A stretch of 64,000 nt of DNA from Verrucomicrobiota bacterium (lineage in GTDB: Bacteria; Verrucomicrobiota; Verrucomicrobiia; Limisphaerales; J093), in the NCBI GenBank assembly GCA_016716505.1, contig JADJWF010000004.1:434001-498000 (forward strand). Reading direction: 5' to 3'. How positions within the stretch are numbered: the first letter of the stretch is position 1; every line of letters starts with the position of its first letter. Of this stretch, positions 8,997 through 17,546 are shown piece by piece. Position numbers and translations under genes: made by a program. Below the pieces are notes generated by a model. The model was not told the origin of the DNA and made no database searches. It worked only from the letters and a program-made list of their open reading frames with translations.

Positions 8997-10103
8997 GTGT
9001 TTGCGCTGGGCAACCTGCCACTCGACTCGAACCTGTTCCTCTCGCCGCTGGCGGGCTACACCAACCTGCCCTTCCGGCTCGTGATCCGGGAACTGGGGGG
9101 TGTCGGCCTTTGCACGACGGACCTTGTCAACGCCCGGTCCCTCCTTGAGCGGCGGAGCAAGGCGCTCAAGCTCGTCGAGTCCAACGAACGGGACCGCCCG
9201 CTCGCGGTGCAGCTTTTCGGGTCCGTGCCCGAGGAGATGCGCGACGCCGCCCAGTTCCTCGAATCGCTCGGCGTCAACGCCGTGGACATCAACATGGGCT
9301 GCCCCGTCCGCAAGGTGTGCCGCGTGGGCGGCGGTTCCGCGATGATGACGGAGCTCCGCCGCACCGCCGCCCTGGCGCGGGGCATGGTCGAGGCGGTCAA
9401 GGTGCCGGTCACCGCCAAGATGCGGCTCGGCTGGGACGAGGAGAATTTGACGGCCCCTGACCTGGCCCGTGCGCTGGAGGACGCGGGCGTCGCAGCGGTC
9501 TTTATTCATGGGCGCACCCGCGAGCAGGGCTTCGGGGGGCGGGTCAATCTCGCCGGCATTCGCGCCGTGGTGGAAGCCGTGAAACACATTCCCGTCATCG
9601 GCAACGGCGACATCACCACGCCCGAGGCCGCGCGGCACATGCTACGCGAAACCGGCTGCGCGGGGATCAGCATTGGACGCGGCGCCTTTTACGACCCGTG
9701 GATCTTCGCCCGCACGCGCCATCTTCTCGAAACCGGCCAGTCCCCGCCGGAGACGCCGTTTGCCGAACGCGTCCGGGTCATGTGCCGCCACCTGGACCTG
9801 ATGATTGAGGTCTTTGGCGAAAAGGCTGGCTGCCTCATGTTCCGGAAGGTCGCGCCCTGGTACGCGAAGCGCTTCGGTCCGGCGATCGAATTCAAGCGCC
9901 GGGTGGTCACCATCGCGACGCGCGCCGAGTTCCATGCGATTCTGGCCGACTACCTGCGCTGGCGCCGCCAATTCGAGGATGAGCGTGGCGAACTCCTGCC
10001 GCGTTTCCAACCTGCTCCGCTGGTGGCGTCCTTCCTACCCGGCGGCGAAGCGGGTGAACGCCTTTCCATCCCGGTGCCCAAAGGGCCCGTCGAAGTCTGG
10101 TGA
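8997..10103 (+). CDS. dus: tRNA-dihydrouridine synthase
   Basis: An FMN enzyme that reduces uridine to dihydrouridine in tRNA D-loops using NADPH. The 368-residue TIM-barrel protein shows the family signature around the catalytic cysteine (INMGCPVRKVCRVGGGSA), the N-terminal SPLAGYTNLPFR, KMRLGWDEEN, FIHGRTREQGF and IGNGDITTPEAA motifs, and the phosphate-binding GISIGRGAFYDPWIF. The length and motifs fit the DusB-like branch, but the tRNA position cannot be read from sequence. The GTG start at 8997 is set by homology and the -10 element just upstream. Confidence 0.92.
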   Translation: MFALGNLPLDSNLFLSPLAGYTNLPFRLVIRELGGVGLCTTDLVNARSLLERRSKALKLVESNERDRPLAVQLFGSVPEEMRDAAQFLESLGVNAVDINMGCPVRKVCRVGGGSAMMTELRRTAALARGMVEAVKVPVTAKMRLGWDEENLTAPDLARALEDAGVAAVFIHGRTREQGFGGRVNLAGIRAVVEAVKHIPVIGNGDITTPEAARHMLRETGCAGISIGRGAFYDPWIFARTRHLLETGQSPPETPFAERVRVMCRHLDLMIEVFGEKAGCLMFRKVAPWYAKRFGPAIEFKRRVVTIATRAEFHAILADYLRWRRQFEDERGELLPRFQPAPLVASFLPGGEAGERLSIPVPKGPVEVW

Positions 10104-10144
10104 CAAGCGGTCCTCCCCGAAGCGGTCAGACCGGGTCCGCTTCG

Positions 10145-10173
10145 TTGACACCCGATTGCCCGGCGGGTAATCA
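10145..10173 (+). promoter_or_regulatory. Sigma-70 promoter, near-leaderless
   Basis: TTGACA (10145-10150), a 17-nt spacer and TAATCA (10168-10173) form a strong match to a housekeeping promoter. The -10 box ends 5 nt before the GTG at 10179. Confidence 0.65.
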
Positions 10174-10178
10174 GCCGC

Positions 10179-12464
10179 GTGAGTTTCATGACCCGTCAGG
10201 CTCGAATCGCCGCGGCGGCGGTGTTTCTGGCGGTGGGGCGACTACTACTGGCCGATGAGGTGGCCTCTCCGGCCGGGCCGGGATTCATTGCCAAGACCTC
10301 GCCGGCCGTGACGCGGGCCGCGGATGGCGGTCCGGCCTTCACGTACCCCTTCGCCGACGCGGTGTTCCCGCCGGACTTCGCCCCCCCCACCTTTCGCTGG
10401 CGCGTCGAAGGCGAGGCCGATGCAACCTGGCAACTCACCGTGACCTTTCGCGATGGCCAACCGCCCATCGAAGCCCGGGTAACCGGTCATCACTGGTCCC
10501 CGAACAGCGAGACTTGGGAAGAGATCAAACGGCGGTCCGGGAATCGCCTGGCGACGGCGACCCTGAGTGGTCCGGCGGCTACCGTCCTGGCGCAAGTGAG
10601 TTTTTCGACCGCCACCGATCCCGTCGGCGCACCGATTTTTTACCGGGATGTGAACCTGCCCTTCGCCGACGCGGTCAAGGACCCCTCGGACATCCGGTGG
10701 CGTTTTGGTTCGGTTTCCGATCCCCGGCCGCCGCGCGTTGTGCTCGAAAAGATGCCCGTGTGCGGCAATTGCCATTCTTTTTCTCGCGACGGCTCGGTCT
10801 TGGGGATGGACGTGGACTACGCCAACAACAAGGGCTCTTACGCCATCGTCGCCACCGCCCCGGAAATGGCGCTCTCGCCCCGGGACATCATCACGTGGGA
10901 CGAGTTTCGCCGGGAAGACGGGGAACTCACCTTCGGCCTGCTCTCGCAGGTGTCGCCGGACGGGCGCTGGGTGGTGAGCACGGTGAAGGACAAATCGGTC
11001 TTCGTGCCGCAGCCGGACCTGGCCTTTTCGCAGCTTTTTTTCCCGATCAAGGGCATCCTGGCGCTCTACGATCGCGAATCAAAACAGTTCCAGTCCCTGC
11101 CGGGCGCGGATGACCCGGCCTACGTTCAAAGCAACCCCACCTGGAGTCCGGACGGCCGGGAGTTGGTCTTCGCGCGGGCCCCGGCCTACAACCTGAGCCA
11201 CACCGTCGGCCAGGGGCGGGTCTTGCTGACCCCGGAGGAATGCCGCGAGTTCACCCGGGACGGCAAGCCGTTCCGCTTCGACCTTTATCGGCTGCCCTTC
11301 AACGACGGCCGCGGCGGGCGGCCGGAGCCGCTGGCCGGGGCCTCGGCCAACGGCTTCAGCCATTACTTCCCGAAGTACTCGCCGGATGGGCGCTGGATCG
11401 TCTTCTGCCGGGCCCGCAGCTACATGTTGCTCCAGCCCGACAGCGAACTGTTCATCGTTCCGGCCCGGGGTGGGGAACCTCGCCGGCTGCGGGCCAACCT
11501 GTCGCGCATGAACTCGTGGCATAGCTGGTCGCCGAACGGCCGCTGGCTGGTTTTCGCTTCCAAGGCGTTGTCGGACTACACCCAGTTGTTTCTCACTCAC
11601 ATGGACCCGGAGGGCAACAGCTCCCCGCCCGTCCTGCTTGAGCAGTTCACCGCCACAAACCGGGCTGCCAACATCCCCGAGTTCGTGAATCTGCCGTTGG
11701 ACGGCATCGTGAAGATTCGCGAGGACTTCCTGAACGATTACTCCTTCGAGCGCGCCGCCAACGAACTCTATCGGGCGGGCGAACCGGATCGCGCGATCGA
11801 GCAATACCGGCACGCGCTGGAGCTCAATCCCGCAAACGTCACCGCCCATCAGCGCCTCGGCTTCCTGCTGTATCACGTGAAGCGGGATTTCCCGGCCGGC
11901 CTCGCGCATACCCGGGAAGCGTTGCGACTCGATCCGCAAAACGCGTTCGCCCGTTGTGATCTGGGCATGGTGCTGCTCCATCAAGGGCAGGTGGACGACG
12001 GCCTCCACCAGTTGCGACAGGCCCTCACCAACCTGCCGTTCAGCACCGACCTCCAGTATCAACCGCATGTGATTCACGCCAACGCCGGCCGCGCCTGCCT
12101 GCAGCGCAGTCGCTTCGCGGAGGCCGCCGCCCATTTTGCGGAGGCCGTGCGCGCCGACTCTGGCAACGCGGAGACCCATTACCTGCTTGCCCTCGCGCTG
12201 GCGTGCGACGGCCAGACCGCCGGCGCCGTTCCGCACTATCAGACGGCCATCACCCTCCGCCCGGAAGTAGATACCTCGGTGACGCTGCACGAGCGGATGG
12301 CCGAGAGTTACGCCCGGGCCGGCCGATGGGACGACGCGGTACGGGCCGCCGAGCGGGCGCTGTCGGTGGCACGCGCCACCGGCAAGACGGATTTGCTCGA
12401 CCGCATCAATGCCCGCCTCGTCCGTTACCGCGCCAATGCCGCGACCCAGGGCGGCGGCCGGTAG
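10179..12464 (+). CDS. Secreted PD40 (TolB-like) and TPR protein with one CxxCH heme site
   Basis: A 761-residue exported protein (hydrophobic N-terminus IAAAAVFLAVGRLLLA, probably cut after LLLADE). A beta-rich region of about 180 residues is followed by VCGNCHSF (Cys around residue 191), a canonical c-type heme attachment motif. PD40 beta-propeller repeats then appear (TWSPDGRELVFARA, KYSPDGRWIVFCRA, SWSPNGRWLVFASK), and the last 200 residues are TPRs (YRHALELNPANVTAHQRLG and similar). The mixture suggests a periplasmic scaffold that may carry covalent heme; function is unknown. The start is GTG at 10179 or ATG at 10188. Confidence 0.7.
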   Translation: MSFMTRQARIAAAAVFLAVGRLLLADEVASPAGPGFIAKTSPAVTRAADGGPAFTYPFADAVFPPDFAPPTFRWRVEGEADATWQLTVTFRDGQPPIEARVTGHHWSPNSETWEEIKRRSGNRLATATLSGPAATVLAQVSFSTATDPVGAPIFYRDVNLPFADAVKDPSDIRWRFGSVSDPRPPRVVLEKMPVCGNCHSFSRDGSVLGMDVDYANNKGSYAIVATAPEMALSPRDIITWDEFRREDGELTFGLLSQVSPDGRWVVSTVKDKSVFVPQPDLAFSQLFFPIKGILALYDRESKQFQSLPGADDPAYVQSNPTWSPDGRELVFARAPAYNLSHTVGQGRVLLTPEECREFTRDGKPFRFDLYRLPFNDGRGGRPEPLAGASANGFSHYFPKYSPDGRWIVFCRARSYMLLQPDSELFIVPARGGEPRRLRANLSRMNSWHSWSPNGRWLVFASKALSDYTQLFLTHMDPEGNSSPPVLLEQFTATNRAANIPEFVNLPLDGIVKIREDFLNDYSFERAANELYRAGEPDRAIEQYRHALELNPANVTAHQRLGFLLYHVKRDFPAGLAHTREALRLDPQNAFARCDLGMVLLHQGQVDDGLHQLRQALTNLPFSTDLQYQPHVIHANAGRACLQRSRFAEAAAHFAEAVRADSGNAETHYLLALALACDGQTAGAVPHYQTAITLRPEVDTSVTLHERMAESYARAGRWDDAVRAAERALSVARATGKTDLLDRINARLVRYRANAATQGGGR

Positions 12465-12511
12465 GTCGGTCGTGCTGGCCCGTTCGCGCGGTGCGGGCAC
12501 CCGCCTCCTCC

Positions 12512-12540
12512 TTGCGGAAACGGAAGCCCGGCAGTACGGT
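12512..12540 (+). promoter_or_regulatory. Promoter of the Uma2 gene, near-leaderless
   Basis: TTGCGG (12512-12517), a 17-nt spacer and TACGGT (12535-12540). The -10 box ends 6 nt before the ATG at 12547, and there is no Shine-Dalgarno sequence. Confidence 0.55.
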
Positions 12541-12546
12541 GGATTC

Positions 12547-13089
12547 ATGGCAACGCTGAGCATTCAACTCCCTTCCCAGCCGGCGCAAACCGCCTTCAAC
12601 CTCCGCCGTTGGGAGGAACTGCTCGCTGATCCTGAGCTGGCCCGGATCGAGGGTCGGATTGAAACCGATCGCCATGGCCAAATCATCATGAGCCCGCCCC
12701 CCGCCCCCCAACACGGCTGCTTCCAATCTGAAATGGCCTATTTACTCCGCAGCCAGATGCCGTGTGGCCGCGTGCTGACCGAGTGTCCGATTTCAACCGC
12801 TGATGGAGTCCGGGCCGCCGATGTGGCTTGGGCGTCGCCGGAGACGATGCGAGAATTGGGCAATCGCGCCTGTTTTCCGCGGTCGCCCGAACTGTGTGTC
12901 GAGGTGTTGTCGCCCGCCAACACCGGCGCGGAAATCACCGAGAAAGTGGCGCTGTACTTCGACGCGGGGGCGCGCGAGGTCTGGCTCTGCGATCCCGCGG
13001 GCCGCGTGAAGTTCCTCGCTGGCGTTGGCGAAGAAGTGGCCCAGTCCGCTCTCTGCCCGACGTTTCCCCGCCAGATCGAACTACGTTGA
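12547..13089 (+). CDS. Uma2 family (DUF820) putative nuclease-fold protein
   Basis: A 180-residue protein of the Uma2/DUF820 family, which has a PD-(D/E)xK nuclease-like fold. Recognisable family segments are IEGRIETDRHGQIIMSPPP, the VRAADVAWASPE strand with the acidic residue, ELCVEVLSPANTGAEITEKVALYFDAGAREVWLCDP, and a C-terminal SALCPTFPRQIEL. The D-x(n)-E-V-LSP pattern matches the family's proposed metal-binding residues. These genes are common in multiple copies in PVC bacteria and cyanobacteria, and their role is unsettled. The ATG at 12547 is chosen because the longer frame overlaps the preceding gene. Confidence 0.85.
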   Translation: MATLSIQLPSQPAQTAFNLRRWEELLADPELARIEGRIETDRHGQIIMSPPPAPQHGCFQSEMAYLLRSQMPCGRVLTECPISTADGVRAADVAWASPETMRELGNRACFPRSPELCVEVLSPANTGAEITEKVALYFDAGAREVWLCDPAGRVKFLAGVGEEVAQSALCPTFPRQIELR

Positions 13090-13224
13090 CGCGGTCCTCT
13101 CGGCGCGGCTTCGCCGGCTGCCTTCCTCCGGGCCCGCCGGCGGGAGGAGTCGGAATTGCCCGGCCGCGAATGCGCGGCTGACGCCTCATCGCGACTCAAT
13201 TGTCCCCATTGCGCCGGGGCTGCC

Positions 13225-13254
13225 TTGCCGGCGGGAAGACCCGGGGCGTAAGCT
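13225..13254 (+). promoter_or_regulatory. Promoter of the ABC permease gene
   Basis: TTGCCG (13225-13230), an 18-nt spacer and TAAGCT (13249-13254); the -10 box ends 10 nt before the ATG. Confidence 0.5.
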
Positions 13255-13264
13255 CCGCCAGCGC

Positions 13265-14965
13265 ATGAAACGCTACGATCTCGACGCCTGGACGCTGGGC
13301 TTCCTTGGCCTGCTGGTGGCGTTCTTCGGCGCCTTCCTCTTCTACCCCGTCAGTTTCATGCTGCGCCGCGCCTTTGGCGCCGGGGGTGAGTTCACCTTCG
13401 AGTATTTCGGATTGCTGCTGGCCAGCCCGCTGCAACGCGAGGCGCTCTGGAACAGCTTTGCCATCGCCCTGTTGACGACTGCGGCCACCACCGCGCTGGC
13501 GCTGCCGCTGGCGCACTGGATGACCCGGTACGACTTCCGCGGCAAGGCGCTGCTGGGTGGACTGATCCTCGTGCCGATGATCATGCCGCCGTTCGTGGGG
13601 GCCATCGGCCTGAGACAACTGCTCGCCAAATTTGGTTCCGTCAATCTGGCGCTGATGGACCTGGGTCTCCTGCCGCCGGACCGGCCGATTGACTGGCTCG
13701 GCGCCGGTGGTTTCTGGGGCATCGTGATCCTGCAAGTGCTCAGCCTGTACCCGATCATGTTCCTGAATCTGTCGGCAGCGATGGCGAACGTGGATCCGTC
13801 CCTGCGCGAGGCGGCACAAAACCTCGGGTCCGGCGGCTGGCGGCTGTTCCGCACCGTGACGGCGCCCTTGATCCTGCCGGGCTGGTTCGCGGGGGCGATC
13901 ATTGTCTTCATCTGGGCGTTCACGGACCTCGGCACGCCGCTGATCTTTGGCTACTCGCGGGTGGTGCCGGTGCAGATCTTCGACTCGATCACAGAGTTGA
14001 ACACCAATCCGATGGGCTACGCGCTGGTGGTGTTCGTGCTGGTGCTGACCCTCGCCTTGTTTTTCGTGTCCAAGCGCGCGGTCGCGGGCCGGCGGTACGA
14101 GATGATCGCCCGCGGCCACACCGCGGGGGCCGAGGCTAAGACCAGTCCCGGCCAGGCGGCGTTGATCTGGCTGGCTTTCGGCAGTGTGATCACGGTGGCG
14201 CTGCTGCCGCACGCGGCGGTGATCGTGCAGTCGTTTTCCGGCCGCTGGTTCCTGTCCGTGTTGCCGGATACGTGGACCCTCGACAGCTACCGCGAGGTGT
14301 TCGGCAGCGGGATGACGGCGAGCAGCATTCGGAACAGCCTGTTTTACGCGAGTCTCAGCGCGACGCTGGATCTGGTGCTGGGCGTCATCATCGCCTGGCT
14401 GCTGACGCGGCGACGCATTCCCTTCGCGAACGTCCTGGATGCGCTGGCCATGTTGCCGCTGGCATTGCCGGGGTTGGTCTTGGCCTTCGGCTATGTGGCG
14501 GGATTCGATTTCAAGATCTCGTGGTTGAACCCGCGCGAGAATCCGACGCTGCTGCTCATCGTGAGTTACAGCGTCCGGCGGCTGCCGTACATCGTGCGAT
14601 CGGCCTACGCGGGCTTCCAGCAGACCAGTGTCACGCTCGAGGAGGCCAGCGCCAACCTGGGCGCCTCGCCGCTGCGCACCCTCCGCCAAATCACCCTGCC
14701 GCTGGTGATGGCCAACCTGGTGGCGGGGACGATCCTGACCTTCTCCTTCGCGATGCTCGAAGTCAGCGACAGCCTGATCCTGGCCATGCGCGAGCAGTAC
14801 TTCCCGATCACCAAGATGATCTACAGCCTGCTGGGTCGGATCGAACCGAGCGCCCCGGCCGTGGCGTGCGCGCTGGGCGTGGTGGGCATGGTGATTCTGA
14901 CGACCAGCCTGCTGATCGCCGGCAAGATACTGGGCAAGAAAATGGGCCAGTTGTTCCGCGCGTAA
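13265..14965 (+). CDS. Two-domain ABC transporter permease (iron/thiamine/phosphonate-type)
   Basis: A 566-residue inner-membrane protein with about 12 predicted spans arranged as two fused binding-protein-dependent permease domains. Each half carries an EAA-type loop that contacts the ATPase: LREAAQNLGSGGWRLFRTV followed by PLILPG, and LEEASANLGASPLRTLRQI followed by PLVMAN. This fused layout is typical of FbpB/ThiP-type importers of ferric iron, thiamine or phosphonates. No ATPase or substrate-binding protein gene adjoins it: upstream is a Uma2 gene and downstream a dehydrogenase/cytochrome with its own promoter. The partners must be elsewhere, so the substrate cannot be named. Confidence 0.85.
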   Translation: MKRYDLDAWTLGFLGLLVAFFGAFLFYPVSFMLRRAFGAGGEFTFEYFGLLLASPLQREALWNSFAIALLTTAATTALALPLAHWMTRYDFRGKALLGGLILVPMIMPPFVGAIGLRQLLAKFGSVNLALMDLGLLPPDRPIDWLGAGGFWGIVILQVLSLYPIMFLNLSAAMANVDPSLREAAQNLGSGGWRLFRTVTAPLILPGWFAGAIIVFIWAFTDLGTPLIFGYSRVVPVQIFDSITELNTNPMGYALVVFVLVLTLALFFVSKRAVAGRRYEMIARGHTAGAEAKTSPGQAALIWLAFGSVITVALLPHAAVIVQSFSGRWFLSVLPDTWTLDSYREVFGSGMTASSIRNSLFYASLSATLDLVLGVIIAWLLTRRRIPFANVLDALAMLPLALPGLVLAFGYVAGFDFKISWLNPRENPTLLLIVSYSVRRLPYIVRSAYAGFQQTSVTLEEASANLGASPLRTLRQITLPLVMANLVAGTILTFSFAMLEVSDSLILAMREQYFPITKMIYSLLGRIEPSAPAVACALGVVGMVILTTSLLIAGKILGKKMGQLFRA

Positions 14966-14967
14966 TC

Positions 14968-14996
14968 TTGGGGCGACGGACCAGCCCGGCTATTCT
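14968..14996 (+). promoter_or_regulatory. Promoter of the PVC-type dehydrogenase gene
   Basis: TTGGGG (14968-14973), a 17-nt spacer and TATTCT (14991-14996); the -10 box ends 9 nt before the ATG at 15006. Confidence 0.55.
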
Positions 14997-15005
14997 GAAA
15001 CTCGC

Positions 15006-17546
15006 ATGGAACCTCGATCGCCCCTCATATCGCGAACCGCGCTGGCGGCTCTGTGTGCAATTCCGCTCGGCCTCGCCGCTGCTGAAGCCCCGTCCGCCGC
15101 CGTCCAGTCGGTCCCGATCAAAGTGCCGCCCGGGTTTCGAGTGGAGGCGCTCTTGCGCGTGCCGGACGAACAAGGCTCGTGGGTTTGCCTGACGCCCGAC
15201 CCGCGCGGGCGGCTGATCGTGTCCGATCAATTTGGCCCGCTGTACCGGGTGACCGTGCCCGAGCGGCCGGGCGAGACGACCCGCGTTGAGCGCCTGAATG
15301 TACCCGTCGGCAACGCCCAAGGGTTGCTCTGCGCTTTCGACAGTCTCTTCGTGGTGGTCAACCGCTCCAAAGACGGCGGCGGCTCCGGACTGTATCGGCT
15401 GCGGGATACCAACGGCGACGACCAATACGACGAGGTCACGCTCCTGCGCGCCCTGTCGGGCGAGGGCGAGCACGGCCCGCACGCGATCGTGCCGGGGCCG
15501 GATGAAGGCTCACTGTACCTCCTTGCCGGCAACGCCACCGACCTGCCGGCGGTGCGGACCTCCCGCGTGCCGCGCCACTGGCGGATGGATTCGCTGATCC
15601 CGCCGCTCGGCCAAACCGACGGGGTGTGGCGCACGAATCGGCCGGGCGGCTGGATCGTGAAGCTGGATCCGACCGGACGCGACTTCGAGTTGGTCGCGGT
15701 GGGTTTGCGGAACCCCTACGACCTGGCCTTCAACGCAGACTGCGAGCTGTTCACGTTCGATGCCGACATGGAGTGGGACATGGGCACCCCCTGGTACCGC
15801 CCGACGCGCGTGAACCACGTCACCAGCGGCGCCGAGTTTGGCTGGCGGACCGGCAGCGCCAAGTGGCCGGACTATTACGCGGACAGTCAACCGGCCGTTC
15901 TCGACATCGGCGAAAGTTCGCCCACGGGGCTGGCCTTCGGCTACGGCGCGCGTTTTCCGGCCCGCTACCAGCGCGCGCTCTTCATGGGCGACTGGAGTTA
16001 CGGCAAGATTTTTGCGCTGCACCTGACGCCGGAGGGTTCGAGTTACCGGGCCACGAACGAAGTCTTCCTCGCCGGCTCGCCGCTGCCGATCACCGACCTC
16101 GTCATCCGGCCCCAGGACGGCGCCCTGTATTTCATTACCGGCGGACGCGACACGGCGACCACCCTCTACCGGGTGGCGTACACGGGGGCGGAATCCGTCG
16201 CACCAGCGCGGGCGGAGGACGCAACCTGCCGCGACGAGCGCGAGCAACGGCGGGCTTTGGAGAGGTTTCACGGTCGGGAAGACCCCGCCGCGGTGGGGAG
16301 GGTTTGGCCGCATCTTGGCAGCCGGGACCGGGCTGTGCGTTATGCTGCGCGAATCGCCCTAGAACACCAACCGACCCAGCGGTGGCGCGAGCGGGCGCTC
16401 GCCGAGCCGGATCCGCGGCGGCGGCTGGCCGCGTTGTTGGCCCTGGTACGCTGTGGTTCACCCGCAGACGGAGAACCGGTAATTCGCGCTCTCGGTGGCT
16501 TGGACTGGTCCCAGCTGACGCGCGAGGAGCAACTGGAGGTGATCCGCGTGTACTCGCTGGTAATCGCGCGTTGGGGCCCGCCGGTGAACGCCCCCCGGCG
16601 CGAAATACTTGAACAACTGGCTGCCCGCTTTCCCGCGGGCGTGTACGAGTTGGACCGGGAGTTGTCACCCTTGCTCGTTTCCCTCGCCGCGCCCGGTATC
16701 GTGGATCGGGTCCTCACCCGCATGGAAAACGCGCCCAGCCAGGAGGAGCAGCTCCACCACGCACTCTGCCTGCGCCTCGAGGATCCGAACCTCTGGACGC
16801 CCCGGCAGCGGGAGCGCTATTTCGGCTGGTTCGCGCGCGGGATCGCGGCCGGCGGAGGGGTCACCTACGGCGAATACCTGCTGGGTCTCCGCAGCGAGGC
16901 GGTGGACAAGTTGACGCCTGAAAACCAGGCGGCGTTGGCGGACATTCTTGCCCAGCGCCCGCCGGTGGATCCGTACGTGGATCTCAAACAGCGGGAGTTC
17001 GTCCGCGAATGGCGGGTGGAGGATTTGCTGCCCGCCGCCGCGACGGGGATGCGCGGACGCGATTTCGAGCAGGGCCGGCGGGTCTTCTCGACCGCCATGT
17101 GCCTCAAGTGCCATCGCTTCAACCGGCAAGGCGGCATGGGCGGACCGGACTTGACCGGTGCCGGCAACCGGTTCGATGACCGGGCCTTGCTGGAGGCCAT
17201 CCTGGAGCCGAGCAAGGTCGTGTCCGATCAGTACGCCACCGTCGAGGTGGAGACCAAGGACGGCGAGAGCTACACCGGCCGCATCGGCGATCAAAACGAG
17301 CGACAGATCCTGCTCAAAGGCGACCTGCTCAATCCGGCCAACGTGATCAAGATCGCGTGGTCAGACATCGAGTCGGTTCGCCCCTCCACGATGTCCCTCA
17401 TGCCGCCCAACCTGCTCGACTCGTTCACCGAAGCGGAGATTCTCGACCTGCTGGCTTACCTCAAGTCCGGGGGGGATCCGGCGCATCCGGCCTTTCGCCA
17501 AACGGCGGCGGCTGCCGAACGCCAACGGACGGTTCAGGCCGAGTAG
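15006..17546 (+). CDS. Secreted beta-propeller dehydrogenase with PVC-type c-heme domain
   Basis: An 846-residue exported protein (signal peptide about 1-26, ending LGLAAAEA). Residues about 40-400 form a soluble-glucose-dehydrogenase-like or membrane-bound-dehydrogenase-type beta-propeller (VPPGFRVEALLRVPDEQG, LRNPYDLAFNADCELFTFDADMEWD, ESSPTGLAFGYGARFP). A helical repeat region of about 250 residues follows. The C-terminus is a cytochrome c domain with CLKCHRF as the heme site and the PVC-specific tail (GPDLTGAGNRFDDRALLEAILEPS, then a beta segment ending FTEAEILDLLAYLKSGG). Such proteins abound in Planctomycetes and Verrucomicrobia and probably oxidise sugars or alcohols, passing electrons to a periplasmic chain. 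The 3' end overlaps the convergent aldehyde dehydrogenase gene by 13 nt. Confidence 0.88.
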   Translation: MEPRSPLISRTALAALCAIPLGLAAAEAPSAAVQSVPIKVPPGFRVEALLRVPDEQGSWVCLTPDPRGRLIVSDQFGPLYRVTVPERPGETTRVERLNVPVGNAQGLLCAFDSLFVVVNRSKDGGGSGLYRLRDTNGDDQYDEVTLLRALSGEGEHGPHAIVPGPDEGSLYLLAGNATDLPAVRTSRVPRHWRMDSLIPPLGQTDGVWRTNRPGGWIVKLDPTGRDFELVAVGLRNPYDLAFNADCELFTFDADMEWDMGTPWYRPTRVNHVTSGAEFGWRTGSAKWPDYYADSQPAVLDIGESSPTGLAFGYGARFPARYQRALFMGDWSYGKIFALHLTPEGSSYRATNEVFLAGSPLPITDLVIRPQDGALYFITGGRDTATTLYRVAYTGAESVAPARAEDATCRDEREQRRALERFHGREDPAAVGRVWPHLGSRDRAVRYAARIALEHQPTQRWRERALAEPDPRRRLAALLALVRCGSPADGEPVIRALGGLDWSQLTREEQLEVIRVYSLVIARWGPPVNAPRREILEQLAARFPAGVYELDRELSPLLVSLAAPGIVDRVLTRMENAPSQEEQLHHALCLRLEDPNLWTPRQRERYFGWFARGIAAGGGVTYGEYLLGLRSEAVDKLTPENQAALADILAQRPPVDPYVDLKQREFVREWRVEDLLPAAATGMRGRDFEQGRRVFSTAMCLKCHRFNRQGGMGGPDLTGAGNRFDDRALLEAILEPSKVVSDQYATVEVETKDGESYTGRIGDQNERQILLKGDLLNPANVIKIAWSDIESVRPSTMSLMPPNLLDSFTEAEILDLLAYLKSGGDPAHPAFRQTAAAAERQRTVQAE

